Source: Nothopassalora personata
Lineage: Eukaryota; Ascomycota; Dothideomycetes; Mycosphaerellales; Mycosphaerellaceae
Length of the DNA: 64,000 nucleotides
Direction: 5' to 3'
NCBI GenBank assembly: GCA_033816765.1
Contig: CM066289.1
Location: 1,798,001 to 1,862,000, forward strand
Each line of letters starts with the position of its first letter. The first letter of the stretch is position 1. Made by a program: the position numbers and the translations under genes. Below the pieces are notes generated by a model. The model made no database searches and was not told the origin of the DNA. It saw nothing but the letters and a program-made list of their open reading frames with translations. Positions 29,948 to 41,700 of this stretch are shown here, piece by piece.

Positions 29948-32900
29948 ATACGAACACGTCAACGTCAAGGCCGAAGTCAGAAGGGATTGGGGAAGGTGAT
30001 CTCAGAATATCATCCCATTCCTTACGAATGGTGCACATAGAGCACAACCCTGTAATAGGATCACACCTAGTGGTGCCTTGCACAGCGAATGGAAAATATG
30101 CATTCTCATTCCTTGATGACGGAGCCAATTCAAACTACGTTGACATCGTATATGCGCGAAAGAATGACCTGCCACTCTCGAAGCTGGACAGCCCATTGGC
30201 ACTGGGCCTCGCCGACATGTCCACTGCAAAGGAAATGATCGAATACCGTACGGAGCTCACCCTGGAGATCAACGGGCACTCCGAAGTGATCAATGCCTGG
30301 CTCACCAACCTCGAATACGACATCGTCTTGGGGAGACCATGGCACGACAAGCATCAACCAGGCCTGCATTATGAGTCCGGCACTATGACGCTCGATTCTC
30401 AACACTGCAAGGACAACTGCCTGTCCGGAAAGGAAGCGACGTGGGTGCAGTCAGTCAATGATCAAGACCAGAACCCAGTCCTTACGTTCCAGACCCACGA
30501 GGAGCTTCCTAGCAAGTACCGCTCGGCAACCGTGGAAGAAGATGACGAAGGAGATGTCACTTGGCAGCACGCCCGTCTGCCACTGCCGGCTGACGGCGAA
30601 GACACCATCAAGCGCATGACAACGCGCGGCCCTGGAAAAGTTCGCCGGGCTGCTAAGAGACTCGAAGCAAAGGAAGCAAAGGCCGCTGTGGCAGCAGCAG
30701 TAGCAGCAGCTGCCGAAGCCGCAGCTCAACAAGCAGAAGAGCCTAAGAAGAACATCGACATCAAAGAAGTCAATGCAGACTACTTCGTGCGCCTCGCCAA
30801 GCAAAAGGGCGCGCAAGTTCACCTGATGTATGTCTATGACCCCAAGGTGGAGCAGCAGCGAGCGGGCGACTCGCTTGCCGCTTGCGCCATGACGGCGCAC
30901 AACATGAAGACAGTTGCTGGAGGCAACTGTAAGATGCTGTCAGACGAAAAGACGATCTCAAGGCTGAACGCGCGTGCCGCTGCATTCATACCAGCATCAG
31001 AACGTGTAGCCCCAACACTCCGTTCCTGCAAGATGCACGCACAAGCAGACGTGGACAAGTTCATGAAAGTCAACGACCAAGAGATCGATCCAAAGGACCA
31101 CCTTATGCCAACATACCACGAGTTCGCTGATTGCTTCTCGAAGAAGGCTTCAGAAGAGCTTCCGCCACACCGGCCTGGGATTGACCATGAGATCAAGCTG
31201 AAACCCGATGCCGTGCCACCCTTCAAGCGACCATACCGCATGTCTAAGCAAGAAGACGAGATCATCAAGCACTGGACTGACGAACAGATCGCCCAAGGCA
31301 AGATCCGCAAGAATGAAGGCCGCGCCGATGCTGCATCTCCGTGCCTTATCGTCAAGAAGCCAGGAGGTGGGTTGAGAGTATGCGTTGATTACAGAGCCCT
31401 CAATGCACTTACCATCAAGTCAAGATACCCTATTCCCCTGATGCAGGACACCTTGAACCGCATCGCAGGAAAGAAGTGGTTTACGAAGCTAGATGTGATT
31501 GCAGCATTCAACCGCATCCGCATCGCAAAGGGGCATGAGTGGATGACAGCGTTCACTACCCGCTATGGGCAGTTCGAATGTCTAGTCATGCCATTCGGCC
31601 TATGCAACGCCCCAGGAACGTTCCAAGCTTATGTGAACGACACGCTACGGGAGTTCCTAGATGACTTTGCATCAGCCTATCTAGATGATATCCTCATCTT
31701 TAGCGACACGCTTGAAGAGCACATTGGACATGTGAAGAAGGTGCTAGGGCGCTGCAGAGACGCAGGCCTGCAACTTGATATCAAGAAGTGTGAATTCCAC
31801 ACCCAATCGACCAAGTACCTTGGCCTTATTATTGGCAAGGACGGCATCTCCATGTGCCCGGAGAAGGTGAGAGCAGTGCAAGAATGGGAAACACCTCGTA
31901 ATGTCACGGATGTGCTTGCATTCAACGGATTCGCTGGCTTCTATCGACGATTCATCAAGAACTACAGCAAGATAACACTGCCGCTTACCCGCCTCACCAA
32001 GAAAGACGTGCCATGGCAATGGACGGCAGAGTGCCAAGCAGCGTTCGACGGCCTCAAGAAAGCATTCACCGATGCAGAAGGAGAAATCCTCGCAGTCTTC
32101 CAGCATGGGCTGGAGACAGTGCTTGAGACTGACGCTTCGGACTTCGTCACCGCAGCGGTCCTCTCCCAACGTCATAATGGCATCTTGAGACCAGTGGCAT
32201 ATCTGTCTAAGAAGATGTCACCCCAGGAATGCAACTACGACATCTATGACAAAGAGTTGCTCGCTATTGTCAAAGCGTTCGAAGAATGGCGTCCTGAGCT
32301 GGCAGCAGGTGACATCGATGACAAGGACTGCGTGGGCAGCGATTGCGAGAACTTCCTGGCCGACCCAAGTGGCAAGCCAGTGCTCGTCTACTCAGACCAC
32401 AAGAACCTTGAGTACTTCATGACCACGAAGGAACTCAACCGGCGCCAAGCACGCTGGGCAGAATTCCTATCGCAATTCCACTTCAAGATCATCTACAGAC
32501 CAGGAGTGCAGGGAGGCAAGCCCGATAGCCTTACCCGCCGCTCACAAGATGCGATACGCAAGGACAAGGATGATCCCCGGCACACGCAGCAGCATCGCGT
32601 GTTGCTAGGACCCGAATTGTTTATGCCGAACTTGTTAGCCAGCAGAATCCTACAACTCGCGGCATCGGAAGCCACCGGCGTTGTGGATGAGGACCTACAA
32701 CGCGACATCCGATCCCTATACGAACAGCAAGAACCACAAGAGGCCCTGCAACAGCTGGCAGCTGGCGACAAGGTGAAGATGCTCCACAGGCACAAGATCG
32801 ACCCTAAGCACGCGATGGCAGTAGATGGAATGATCTACGTCAAGAACAGAGAAGGTGGCTACAGCCTGTATGTCCCAGAACCAGCTGAAGATGATGAAGG

Positions 32901-34692
32901 CAACACGGTGTATGCCCGCATAGTGAAAGCATTTCACGACGCCCCAGCCGCAGGTCACCCAGGAAAGACTAAGACCAACACCCTATTGAAACGCCACTAT
33001 ATCTGGCCAGGCATGACACGCTTCATACGCGAGTTCTGCAAAGGATGCACGACGTGCACAAACGTGAACCCAGTGCAGGATGCCGAACACGGATTGCTAG
33101 CACCGTTGCCAGTGCCACTCGACACATGGGACGACATCGCAATGGACTTCGTAGTCGAGCTGCCCGAAGCACGCTGCACCGCAGATGGGCAGAAGTACAA
33201 AAACGTTCTCACAGTGACAGACCGCCTGAGTAAGGAGCGGCATCTGATCCCAGTGCTCAACATGAGCGCAGAGTACATTGCGTTCATCTACCTCAAGTAC
33301 GTGTTCAGCCGCCATGGGCTGCCTAAGTCGATCGTTACAGACAGAGGACCCCAATGGCTTTCCGCATTCTGGAAGCGCCTATGCCAGCTACTAGGCATCA
33401 AGCGCAAGCTGTCAACGGGCTACCACCCCCAAACAGATGGGCAAAGCGAGATCACGAACAAGGCCATGGAGAAGTACCTGCGCACGTATACCAACTATGC
33501 CCAGGACGACTGGCCGGATTGGCTGCCTCTAGCAGAGTTCACTGCGAACGACCACGTGTCAGAATCTACCGGATTCTCCCCATTCATGGCAACGCTAGGC
33601 AAGAACCCGAGGTATTCAGACGCAGAAGTCATGTTGCCGCTGGAACTCATGCCACACAAGCAACGCCTCGATGCACAATCGGCGACTGCATTCGGAGCCC
33701 GGATGAATGAACTCAGGCAGGCACTCAGAGACGCCATGCAAATGGCGCAAGATACACAAGCGGAGTATGCCAACCGACGCAGGACCATAGCACCAGCATA
33801 CAAGTTAGGCGACATGGTGCACATTAGCACCAAGAACTGGCACACCACACGCCCGTCTAAGAAACTGGACTACAAGTATGCGGGTCCTTACCCGATCAAG
33901 GAAGTGCTGCCACACGACACATATCGAGTCGCATTGCCAGACTCACTGAGCAACCTGTATGACGGGTTCCACGCCAATTACTTGCGACCAGGCTACGACC
34001 CAGTCACAGGACAAGTCGTCCCTCCGCCTCCGCCAATCGAGGTGGAGGACGAAGATGGGTCTCACCAGGAATGGCACGTGGAGAAAGTCGTGGACTCGCA
34101 CAGGTCGCTGCCGCCAGGGCGTGCGCCAGCAGGAGGAAAGGTCCCAATCTACAAGTACTGCGTGAAGTGGGTAGGTGATAACGAGCTAACTTGGGAGCCC
34201 GCAGAGACTATGATTGCAACAGCAGCCGCCTCTGTCGCCGACTTCCATCACAACCACCCTACGGCCCCTAGACCAGCCGGCTTCACACCACCGCTAGGAT
34301 GGATTGCGAATGAAGAAGCACCATCTGATGACGCGGGCACCCTCAGTGCTGCGATGATTACGTCCAACCCAGTAACCGCAGGAGGGCCACGCGAATTGAT
34401 CGCGCAGGTGCCTGTGGCTCTTCTGGCAGAAGACAACGGCTCGTATGAAGATGATAACCCGCCAGGCATGGCACCAACAAAGGTAACCGATGACTGTGAC
34501 CGAAGCGACAAGCGAAATGGACATCAAACTTCCCTTGACACGGTGCACAGGAGTGACCGTTTTGAAGGGGGGGGTGGTGTGACGGCCCATGGCCGCACAG
34601 CGAGTGAACGTGGCGAGTTACGTGACCGGGCCCGGGCCGACCCGCGTGCCTCGGCTTGTATATTAACTTCTCGCGCCTCGCGCACCTCTTAG
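29923..34692 (+). CDS. Pol of G2 with chromodomain
   Basis: 1589 codons in the -1 frame relative to gag. The frame is open from 29860, overlapping gag by about 55 nt, and its first ATG is at 30028, so translation needs recoding or reinitiation. Order: retropepsin-like FLDDGANSNYVD (~62; DDG not DSG), RT with SAYLDDILIFSD (~585), RNase H (LETDASDFVTAAVLS), integrase (GHPGKTKTNTLLKRHYIWPG ... CTTC; IVTDRGPQWLSAFW; TGYHPQTDGQSE) and chromodomain (WHVEKVVDSH ... YCVKWVGDNELTWEPAE, ~1383-1440). The frame continues 115 bases into the 3' LTR, so the polypurine tract and LTR start are coding. Confidence 0.94.
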   Translation: MSATTSGLDTNTSTSRPKSEGIGEGDLRISSHSLRMVHIEHNPVIGSHLVVPCTANGKYAFSFLDDGANSNYVDIVYARKNDLPLSKLDSPLALGLADMSTAKEMIEYRTELTLEINGHSEVINAWLTNLEYDIVLGRPWHDKHQPGLHYESGTMTLDSQHCKDNCLSGKEATWVQSVNDQDQNPVLTFQTHEELPSKYRSATVEEDDEGDVTWQHARLPLPADGEDTIKRMTTRGPGKVRRAAKRLEAKEAKAAVAAAVAAAAEAAAQQAEEPKKNIDIKEVNADYFVRLAKQKGAQVHLMYVYDPKVEQQRAGDSLAACAMTAHNMKTVAGGNCKMLSDEKTISRLNARAAAFIPASERVAPTLRSCKMHAQADVDKFMKVNDQEIDPKDHLMPTYHEFADCFSKKASEELPPHRPGIDHEIKLKPDAVPPFKRPYRMSKQEDEIIKHWTDEQIAQGKIRKNEGRADAASPCLIVKKPGGGLRVCVDYRALNALTIKSRYPIPLMQDTLNRIAGKKWFTKLDVIAAFNRIRIAKGHEWMTAFTTRYGQFECLVMPFGLCNAPGTFQAYVNDTLREFLDDFASAYLDDILIFSDTLEEHIGHVKKVLGRCRDAGLQLDIKKCEFHTQSTKYLGLIIGKDGISMCPEKVRAVQEWETPRNVTDVLAFNGFAGFYRRFIKNYSKITLPLTRLTKKDVPWQWTAECQAAFDGLKKAFTDAEGEILAVFQHGLETVLETDASDFVTAAVLSQRHNGILRPVAYLSKKMSPQECNYDIYDKELLAIVKAFEEWRPELAAGDIDDKDCVGSDCENFLADPSGKPVLVYSDHKNLEYFMTTKELNRRQARWAEFLSQFHFKIIYRPGVQGGKPDSLTRRSQDAIRKDKDDPRHTQQHRVLLGPELFMPNLLASRILQLAASEATGVVDEDLQRDIRSLYEQQEPQEALQQLAAGDKVKMLHRHKIDPKHAMAVDGMIYVKNREGGYSLYVPEPAEDDEGNTVYARIVKAFHDAPAAGHPGKTKTNTLLKRHYIWPGMTRFIREFCKGCTTCTNVNPVQDAEHGLLAPLPVPLDTWDDIAMDFVVELPEARCTADGQKYKNVLTVTDRLSKERHLIPVLNMSAEYIAFIYLKYVFSRHGLPKSIVTDRGPQWLSAFWKRLCQLLGIKRKLSTGYHPQTDGQSEITNKAMEKYLRTYTNYAQDDWPDWLPLAEFTANDHVSESTGFSPFMATLGKNPRYSDAEVMLPLELMPHKQRLDAQSATAFGARMNELRQALRDAMQMAQDTQAEYANRRRTIAPAYKLGDMVHISTKNWHTTRPSKKLDYKYAGPYPIKEVLPHDTYRVALPDSLSNLYDGFHANYLRPGYDPVTGQVVPPPPPIEVEDEDGSHQEWHVEKVVDSHRSLPPGRAPAGGKVPIYKYCVKWVGDNELTWEPAETMIATAAASVADFHHNHPTAPRPAGFTPPLGWIANEEAPSDDAGTLSAAMITSNPVTAGGPRELIAQVPVALLAEDNGSYEDDNPPGMAPTKVTDDCDRSDKRNGHQTSLDTVHRSDRFEGGGGVTAHGRTASERGELRDRARADPRASACILTSRASRTS

Positions 34693-34738
34693 ATAGCTTG
34701 TCTAACAACTTCGTACTACCTAAGCAGGTGCCCTTACA
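34578..34738 (+). repeat. 3' LTR of G2
   Basis: 161 bp, no difference seen from the 5' copy. Confidence 0.93.
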
Positions 34739-36271
34739 GCTACACTAAGAAGACATAGCCCTAGCTGTGTAAGAAGACCCTAACTAGGCTATAACACTAT
34801 TCCACCCTACTAAATATATTAGTAAGAGGAAGAGAGATAGGACTTATAAGCCTATAAAGACTAAATAAGCTAAGGTCTATCCTAAGCTAACTAGGAGAAG
34901 TTTAAGATAGAATAGATCCTATTATAATTATAGCAAACTTAAGAAAGTATTCGCTATAATAGCTATAGATAATATAAAGAAGGGGAAGCTTATAGATCCT
35001 ACTACCCTAACTAAAGCATTAAATAGACCTAATAGAGCTAAATAGATTAGGGCAATTAGAAAGGAATTTAACTCCTTAGAAGACATAGAATATGTTATAT
35101 AGATCCTATTATAGAAAGTCCCTAAGGGTAGGAAACTGCTTATAGGAAAATAGGTCCTACACTATAAGTATCTTCCTAATGGGTCTATTAAGAAGCGTAG
35201 AGCTAGATAGGTAGCAAAGAGGTTTACTTAAAAGTAAGGGATAGACTATGTTAAAACCTTTGCTCTAACCCTAAGGCTACTAACAAGTAGGATTCTCCTA
35301 GCCCTATGCATAGTTCTTAGCTAGAAGAGGAGATAGATTGATATTAAAACAGCATTTATAAACCCTAACATTAATAGACCTTTGTATATTAAACTACTAG
35401 AAGGGGTAGAACTTATTAAGAAAGATCTATCTAATAAAGTCCTAGAAATTAAGAAGGGACTATATAGATTAAAACAAGCTACAAACCTCTAGTACTATAA
35501 TGCTAAGGAAGCTCTAGAAGAATTGGGCCTAAAGAGACTTAATTCTAATGCATGTCTTTTTTAGGGGGAGAATCTTTTAGTTCTCCTATATATAGATAAC
35601 TTTTAGATCTTTAGCGACAGTAATTAGAAGATTAAGGAGTTTATTACTGGACTAAAGAACAAGTACTCCATTAAAACTGTTAACACTAACCTTTTCCTAG
35701 GCATACAACTAAAGAGTGAAAAGAATAGAGATCTCTATATCTCCTAAAAGCACTATACTTTAGAGAAACTTTAGAAACATAGCCTAGACTTAGCTAAAAG
35801 TGTTAAGTATCCCCTTAACCGCCTGTATAAAGCTTATAAAGAGCAATGCAACATATAGGATTATAATCTGTTTAACACATTAATTAGGGAACTCTAGTAC
35901 CTAGCTAACTAGACTAGGTTAGATATCTCCTATGCAATAAACTACTTAGCTAAATTCTTAGCTAATCCTTTAGTAGAACATATTGCTATAGTAAAGTATG
36001 TTTAGAGATATATTGCTAGAACAATTAATAAGTGCCTAATCTTTAGAAAAACACAATCCCTAAAGCTAGAGATCTATACAGACTCTAATTTCTCTAGAGA
36101 TCTAATAGGTAGATCCACCTTAGGACTCCTAGTTAAAATAGCTAGAAGTCCTATTATCTAGAAATCTAACCTATAGAAGGAGATAGTGCTATTAAGCACT
36201 AAAGTAGAGTATATAGCCTTAACTAAATGCTGTAGGGAAGTAATGTAGTTAAGAAATCTACTCTATAAAAC
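34739..36271 (+). pseudogene. Copia A piece: reverse transcriptase and most of RNase H
   Basis: Recognisable Ty1/copia RT: GIDYVKTFALTLRLLTSRILLA, then IDIKTAFINPNINRPLYIKL, then LLYIDNF (copia YVDD-like box altered by transitions), then LYRLKQA. RNase H begins at EIYTDSNFSRD. Many TAG stops. Confidence 0.88.
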
Positions 36272-36477
36272 TGTCACGGCCGCTCCGCAAGTGAAGGATT
36301 TGGGATGGATCACGTGACCTCAGAGCACGTGACCAGGATGACTCAGCCCGGCCCGAAGCCGACCCGCGACACCTCGGCCCTTAAGTATAGGCCTCGACCT
36401 TAGAACCTACTTCTCTCTTTAGCTATCGACTTTGTTAATACTACACCCCTGCACTCTCGCACTGTAGCCTCGTGACA
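36272..36477 (+). repeat. 5' LTR of G3
   Basis: 206 bp, TGTCACGGCC...CTCGTGACA, with two CACGTGAC motifs and a TATA-like AAGTATAGG upstream of the presumed RNA start AGCTATCGA. Confidence 0.93.
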
Positions 36478-36636
36478 CTTCGATAGCTCGCCAACAAGGA
36501 CGCTGCCACATTCAGCGCCGCTCAGCTCAAAAATCGCGACATCGCGACTCCTCGAAATCCCCGACTCGCACTAGCGCAAAGATAGCGCAGTGCTCTCTCT
36601 TTCCCCGAGTCGCCAGAAAGGCGCACGTCGGCCAGC

Positions 36637-38709
36637 ATGGCCAGACTAAATCAACCTGGCGGCGGCGCCGATACTCAACGTGTCGAGCGCCGTTCGCGAC
36701 TGACTCGAAACTCAGAACTCTTCACGCGATCCGATCAGCACACCCAGTCCGATGACTCCGTTGCGATAGATCCCTACACCAAATACGCCGAACAGGAACG
36801 AGCGATTCTCGATGAACTTCCCGAGGATGAGGAGGAAGAGGCATCACAAATCCCAGACACATTCAACCTCGCAGCATTGATACACGAGAGTGATGTTGAT
36901 AGCCACATGAACGACGACGGCACGAAGGATACCTCACGAAAGGACTTTGCCGTTGATTGGACAGACACACAAGGTCGCTCGGGCACCTACCGCATCCCAC
37001 TCGAACAGCTGCAGTCACTCGATGCGACCCAGCTTCACGAACACGTCAAGAGCCAACCACAAGCCATCTCGTACGCACTTCGTAAGCTCGAGGCCGATCA
37101 CCGCCAAGCCATCCTGGATGGGGCGGCGCTGTTCGATGCCAATGAGCTGAACAAGAAGAAGTTCGAGGAGGTCTTCACAGAACTTCAGCACACTGCGAAA
37201 TCTGAACACGAGTTGAGGCAGGAAGCCGACACCTGGTATAACAACACTAAGGCTGCTGAGAAAGAGGTCGACGCGCTTAAGGACAAAGTCAAGGAACTAG
37301 ACTCTCTAGTTCCTGACGACACCGCACCTACCGCTACCGATATAGCAGGTCTTCAACAAACCATTCAGAAACTCAAGCAGGACCTTGAGGACGCCAAGCG
37401 CGGTCGTCCTGCTGAGAAGCCCAAGGAACGCTCCGCCCGTGAACTCTCTTTGTCTCGACGTCGCCGCGGCGACAAGCCTGCCGACAATCCTGAGAAGCCT
37501 ACTGAGGAGGCTGAAAAGGAGTCTGCACCTAGCAAGGAGCGCAAGGAGCGCAGCAATCCTTACGACTCCGACTCATCCGATTCATCTTCCTCCGACTCCG
37601 ACTCCGACTCAGAATCCGACTACGACGCACGCCCTCAGCGCAAGAGCAAGAGCAAGGGCAAGAGCAAGAAGAAGGGTGAAGACGAGGACTTCGAAGTCAT
37701 TCCCCTCGACTCAGTCGATGTCGTGCGTTACGATCCCACCATGACAGAAGACTTCAAGACAAATAGCCGTGTCGACATGCCTAAGCCCAAGTTCTCAGGA
37801 GAAAACTACGGCAAGGACTCACCAAGCCTGGATGAATGGACAATCCAGGTGGGTAACAAGTTCTCTGTATCCGTCTTCAAGGACGTTCCGTCCGCCTTGC
37901 GCTTCCTGCAGGAGTGCACCACTGGTCTAGCACAGCAGATGTTGCGAAACCACATCCCTCAGAAGATCGTCTTCGGCAGACAGACCACTAGCAAGCAGTT
38001 CACGTCTGTACGCAAAGCACTCAAATTCCTCAACAAGAACTTCGGCGACTACGACCCAGAAGGAACGGCTCGCAACAACATGGACGCACTCAAGATGAAC
38101 GACTCAGACAAGTTCTCCGTATTCTACGCGAAGTATCAGAAGGAGCGCGCGCGCCTACCACCTGCTACGAGCCGTAAGCAAGAGGCACAGGAACTCAAGA
38201 AGAAGCTTAGCTTCAAATACCGCAACCGCCTGGTAGGACTGCCAGAGTTTAAGACCGCCGAGAGTCTGGCGGCACAGTGCTACCGACTGGAGAGTGAGAT
38301 GGCTCAGCTTGATATCGACCTGCCACGAAAGGTCAACGACAACAAGGACAACAAGAAGCCACCTGGCAAGCCCTCGGGCGCCGCACCAGGTGCAACTCCG
38401 CCAACTGTCGGCCAGGTGACACCGCCAGCAATCCCTGCTGATGTGAATGCACCACTCGGTCGCTCCCCACACACCAACCAGGCGTTGCTTCCATGGAAGG
38501 ACCGACCTGAGCAATACAAGAACCTCGCACCACTCACTCAGGATCAGCGTACCCAGATCATCGCGAGTGGTGGTTGCCTACGCTGCCGCGGCACCGGACA
38601 CGCGTCTGGAGCTGCCGGCTGTCCACTCGACCCGTACGAGCGACCCAAGCGCAAAACTGCTAACAACGGCATGACTGCTGCTGCAGCACCACCGGCGGAA
38701 AACGCCTAG
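36637..38709 (+). CDS. Gag of G3
   Basis: 690 aa, ATG at 36637. Same architecture as the G2 Gag: acidic N-terminus, coiled coil, basic/Ser-rich RELSLSRRRR segment, Ser/Asp tract near 310, capsid-like region (~380-560), Pro-rich linker and zinc knuckle CLRCRGTGHASGAAGC near 646. The knuckle spacing is again CX2CX4HX6C. Ends with TAG at the base of the junction hairpin. Confidence 0.9.
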   Translation: MARLNQPGGGADTQRVERRSRLTRNSELFTRSDQHTQSDDSVAIDPYTKYAEQERAILDELPEDEEEEASQIPDTFNLAALIHESDVDSHMNDDGTKDTSRKDFAVDWTDTQGRSGTYRIPLEQLQSLDATQLHEHVKSQPQAISYALRKLEADHRQAILDGAALFDANELNKKKFEEVFTELQHTAKSEHELRQEADTWYNNTKAAEKEVDALKDKVKELDSLVPDDTAPTATDIAGLQQTIQKLKQDLEDAKRGRPAEKPKERSARELSLSRRRRGDKPADNPEKPTEEAEKESAPSKERKERSNPYDSDSSDSSSSDSDSDSESDYDARPQRKSKSKGKSKKKGEDEDFEVIPLDSVDVVRYDPTMTEDFKTNSRVDMPKPKFSGENYGKDSPSLDEWTIQVGNKFSVSVFKDVPSALRFLQECTTGLAQQMLRNHIPQKIVFGRQTTSKQFTSVRKALKFLNKNFGDYDPEGTARNNMDALKMNDSDKFSVFYAKYQKERARLPPATSRKQEAQELKKKLSFKYRNRLVGLPEFKTAESLAAQCYRLESEMAQLDIDLPRKVNDNKDNKKPPGKPSGAAPGATPPTVGQVTPPAIPADVNAPLGRSPHTNQALLPWKDRPEQYKNLAPLTQDQRTQIIASGGCLRCRGTGHASGAAGCPLDPYERPKRKTANNGMTAAAAPPAENA

Positions 38710-38739
38710 GCCATCTTCTGAGCGCAACAGATGATGGTC
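38709..38739 (+). promoter_or_regulatory. gag-pol junction RNA hairpin of G3
   Basis: Outer stem GGCCATC (38709-38715) with GATGGTC (38733-38739, one G.U), T.T mismatch (38716/38732), inner stem TCTG (38717-38720) with CAGA (38728-38731), loop AGCGCAA (38721-38727). The stem starts on the last base of the gag stop codon. Matches the G2 hairpin in layout and loop with different stem bases. Confidence 0.7.
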
Positions 38740-38750
38740 CGACACAGGAA

Positions 38751-41700
38751 GTGTCACATCAGCACGAACACCATCCCCCACACGAACATGAACATCACGA
38801 AATGAGAACAGTACAGGCATTTTCCTTGCAAGCCCGAACGAACACGCCCTCCTCCATAGAAGTAGATAAAGGACCCGAAGTCTCACATCACTTTGTGGTG
38901 GAGGGTAGGGCAAATGGAATACATGCATATACTTTTCTTGATGATGGTGCCAATTCTGAACTCGTGAACACTTCCTACGCGCACAAACACAAATTTCCCT
39001 TGTATGATATCGAACCCTTCACACTAGGCCTGGGTGATGGCTCTCAAGCACCTACTATCATCACCAAAGCCACGAATATCGAGTTGAACCTCCAAGGCCA
39101 TATCGAAGTCGTCAAATGCTTGGTAACCGACACCTGCTACGACATCGTCCTTGGCCTTGGGTGGCATGCAAAGCACAGCCCACACAAGGACTGGAAACGA
39201 AGCGTGCTCACCTTCAGCGACGACGGATGCCAAGGGCATTCACTTTACAAGAACGTCAACCTGCCAGTCGTGCTCCCTGCCTCCGAACCACCTCCGACGC
39301 CGGACCCCGACTACGACAGCCTTGAGCGGCCAGACATCAGTGACATATCGGCCTCCTCACCTGTCGAAGTCGGCGCCGAACGAGTCGAGCGCGGACGCAA
39401 GCACGACCCAGTTGACATTGAGCAAACCAGCCTCTACGAGTTGCAAAAGCTGTGCCGCACAAGAGGCGCGGAAGTGCACACCATGTGGGTCAACCCACGC
39501 GAAACGCACGCGTCGAAGAGCGCAGCAGATCCAGTCACCGCTCAGGCATTGGGTCTGCATGCTATGACAGCACGGAAAGTCATGGGCGGCAATGCCGCCT
39601 TTGCATGCGCTATGTATGTCGAAGACGACTACCGCAGGACGCTACGCCGCCGGCAGGAACACCAAGCGGAAGTCTACGCCATGAGCGCAGCAGATTATGA
39701 TGTCTTCATGGAGAAACTGCATCGCAAGGAGAAGGAGGCTGATATAACAAAGTTGCCAGCACACTATCAGCACAGAAAGGACCTCTTCTCCAAGAAAGAA
39801 TCCAGCAAACTGCCTCCGCACAGGCCTGGCCTAGACCATGAGATCAAGCTGAAGAAGGACGCTAGGCCACCTTTCAAGAGGCCGTACCCTATCTCCAACA
39901 GGGAGTCTGAAGTGGTGAAAGCGTGGGTGGATGACCAGCTTGAGAAAGGCAACATCCAGCGCAGCAACTCACCAGCAGCGTCACCAGTCATCATCGTGAG
40001 GAAGCCAGGAGGCGGCCTGCGCGTGTGCATTGATTATCGCGCTCTGAACGCGATCACAGTCAAGTCCAGGTACCCCATTCCACTCATCCAAGATACCCTC
40101 AATCGGATCAGTGGCAAGAAGTACTTCACAAAACTGGATGTCATCGCGGCGTTCAATCGACTACGCATCGCTGAAGGGGATGAATGGAAAACTGCCTTCA
40201 CAACGCGATATGGCCAGTTTGAATGCTTAGTAATGCCGTTTGGACTCTGCAACGCCCCTGGGACCTTTCAGTCATACATCAACGACGCCCTTCGAGAATA
40301 CCTTGACGACTTTACCTCGGCGTACCTCGACGATGCCCTGATCTTCAGCGATACTCTGGAAGAACACATCGTGCACGTGGACAAGGTGATGGCCAAGCTT
40401 CAGGCAGCTGGTCTCCAGCTCGATATCGACAAGTGCGAGTTCCACGTTCAGGAGACCAAATACCTCGGACTGGTCATTGGAGCCGAGGGTATTAAGATGG
40501 ACAAGGAGAAGATTGTAGCCATCCAAGAGTGGGAGACGCCACGCAACCCAACCGATATCCTGTCATTCCTAGGCTTCTGCAACTTCTACCGCAGGTTCAT
40601 TCGCAACTATTCAGGCATCGCTTATCCCATGACACAGTTGACAAAGAAAGATGTGCCATGGCTGTGGGATGACACCTGCCAAACAGCCTTCGACTGCATG
40701 AAGCAGGCGTTTGCTGAAGAGGACATAGTGCTCGCTCACTTCGTGCCAGGACGCGAAACTAAGCTCGAAACTGATGCCTCAGATTTCGTCACTGCAGCAG
40801 TCCTGTCACAGAAGGGTGAGGATGGCGTATGGCGTCCTGTCGCATTCATGTCTAAGAAGATGTCACCCCAGGAGTGCAACTACGACATCTACGACAAGGA
40901 GCTCCTTGCCATTGTCAAAGCCTTTGAAGAATGGAAGCCTGAGCTAATTTCAGGGGACATCGACGGGGATAGCGAGGATACCGACTTCGAGAACCTCACT
41001 GATGAGAGTGGCAAGCCTATTCTCGTGTATTCAGATCACAAGAATCTCGAATGGTTCACAAGCACGAAAGTGCTCAACCGCAGACAGGCCCGCTGGTCCG
41101 AGTTCTTGTCACAGTTCTACTTCAAGATCGTCTACATCCCTGGCAAGACCAACATCAAGCCTGACACGCTGACTCGTCGACCGCAAGATGTGCCTGCCAG
41201 CGATGAGGACCCGCGCCGACAACATCAAGAGCAAACCCTGCTGCCCGAGCACAGGTTTCTCAACATTTCACCTATGAAGATCCGCCCCGAAGGCAATGAC
41301 CTTATGACAGAAATTCGCACTGCTTATGGTGCACCAGAAATGCAACAGGCCCTACGAGAGCTGGATGCCGGAGAACCTTGTGGACTGCTACGTCGTCACC
41401 GTATGGACGACAGCGACGCAGTCGCTATAGGCGGCCTGATCTACATGAAGAATAGGTACGGCGGATACAACGTGTTCGTGCCTGATGCTCCGGATCTGCG
41501 CTTCGAGGTGTTCAAGGCCTATCACAGCACCCCTTCTGCAGGGCATCCAGGTCGAGCAAAGACCTTCGAACTGATTACGCGCGATTTCATCTGGCCCGGC
41601 CTCTCGCAGTACGTCCGCAACAAGGTCTTTAAGTGCCACGAATGCCGCTCGTCCAAGCCTTCGCAGACCCAATACCCAGGCCTGCTGAAGCCCCTGCCTA

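Larger units (their letters stand above)
27338..34738 (+). mobile_element. G2: chromodomain Ty3/gypsy element, apparently intact
   Basis: 7401 bp. LTRs 27338-27498 and 34578-34738 (161 bp, identical by eye); target duplication GCTAC (27333-27337, 34739-34743). gag and pol lie in different frames with a hairpin at the junction. TTGTTAGAC just inside the 5' LTR is complementary to GTCTAACAA within the LTR (self-priming). Polypurine tract GAAGGGGGGGGTGG before the 3' LTR. Confidence 0.94.
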
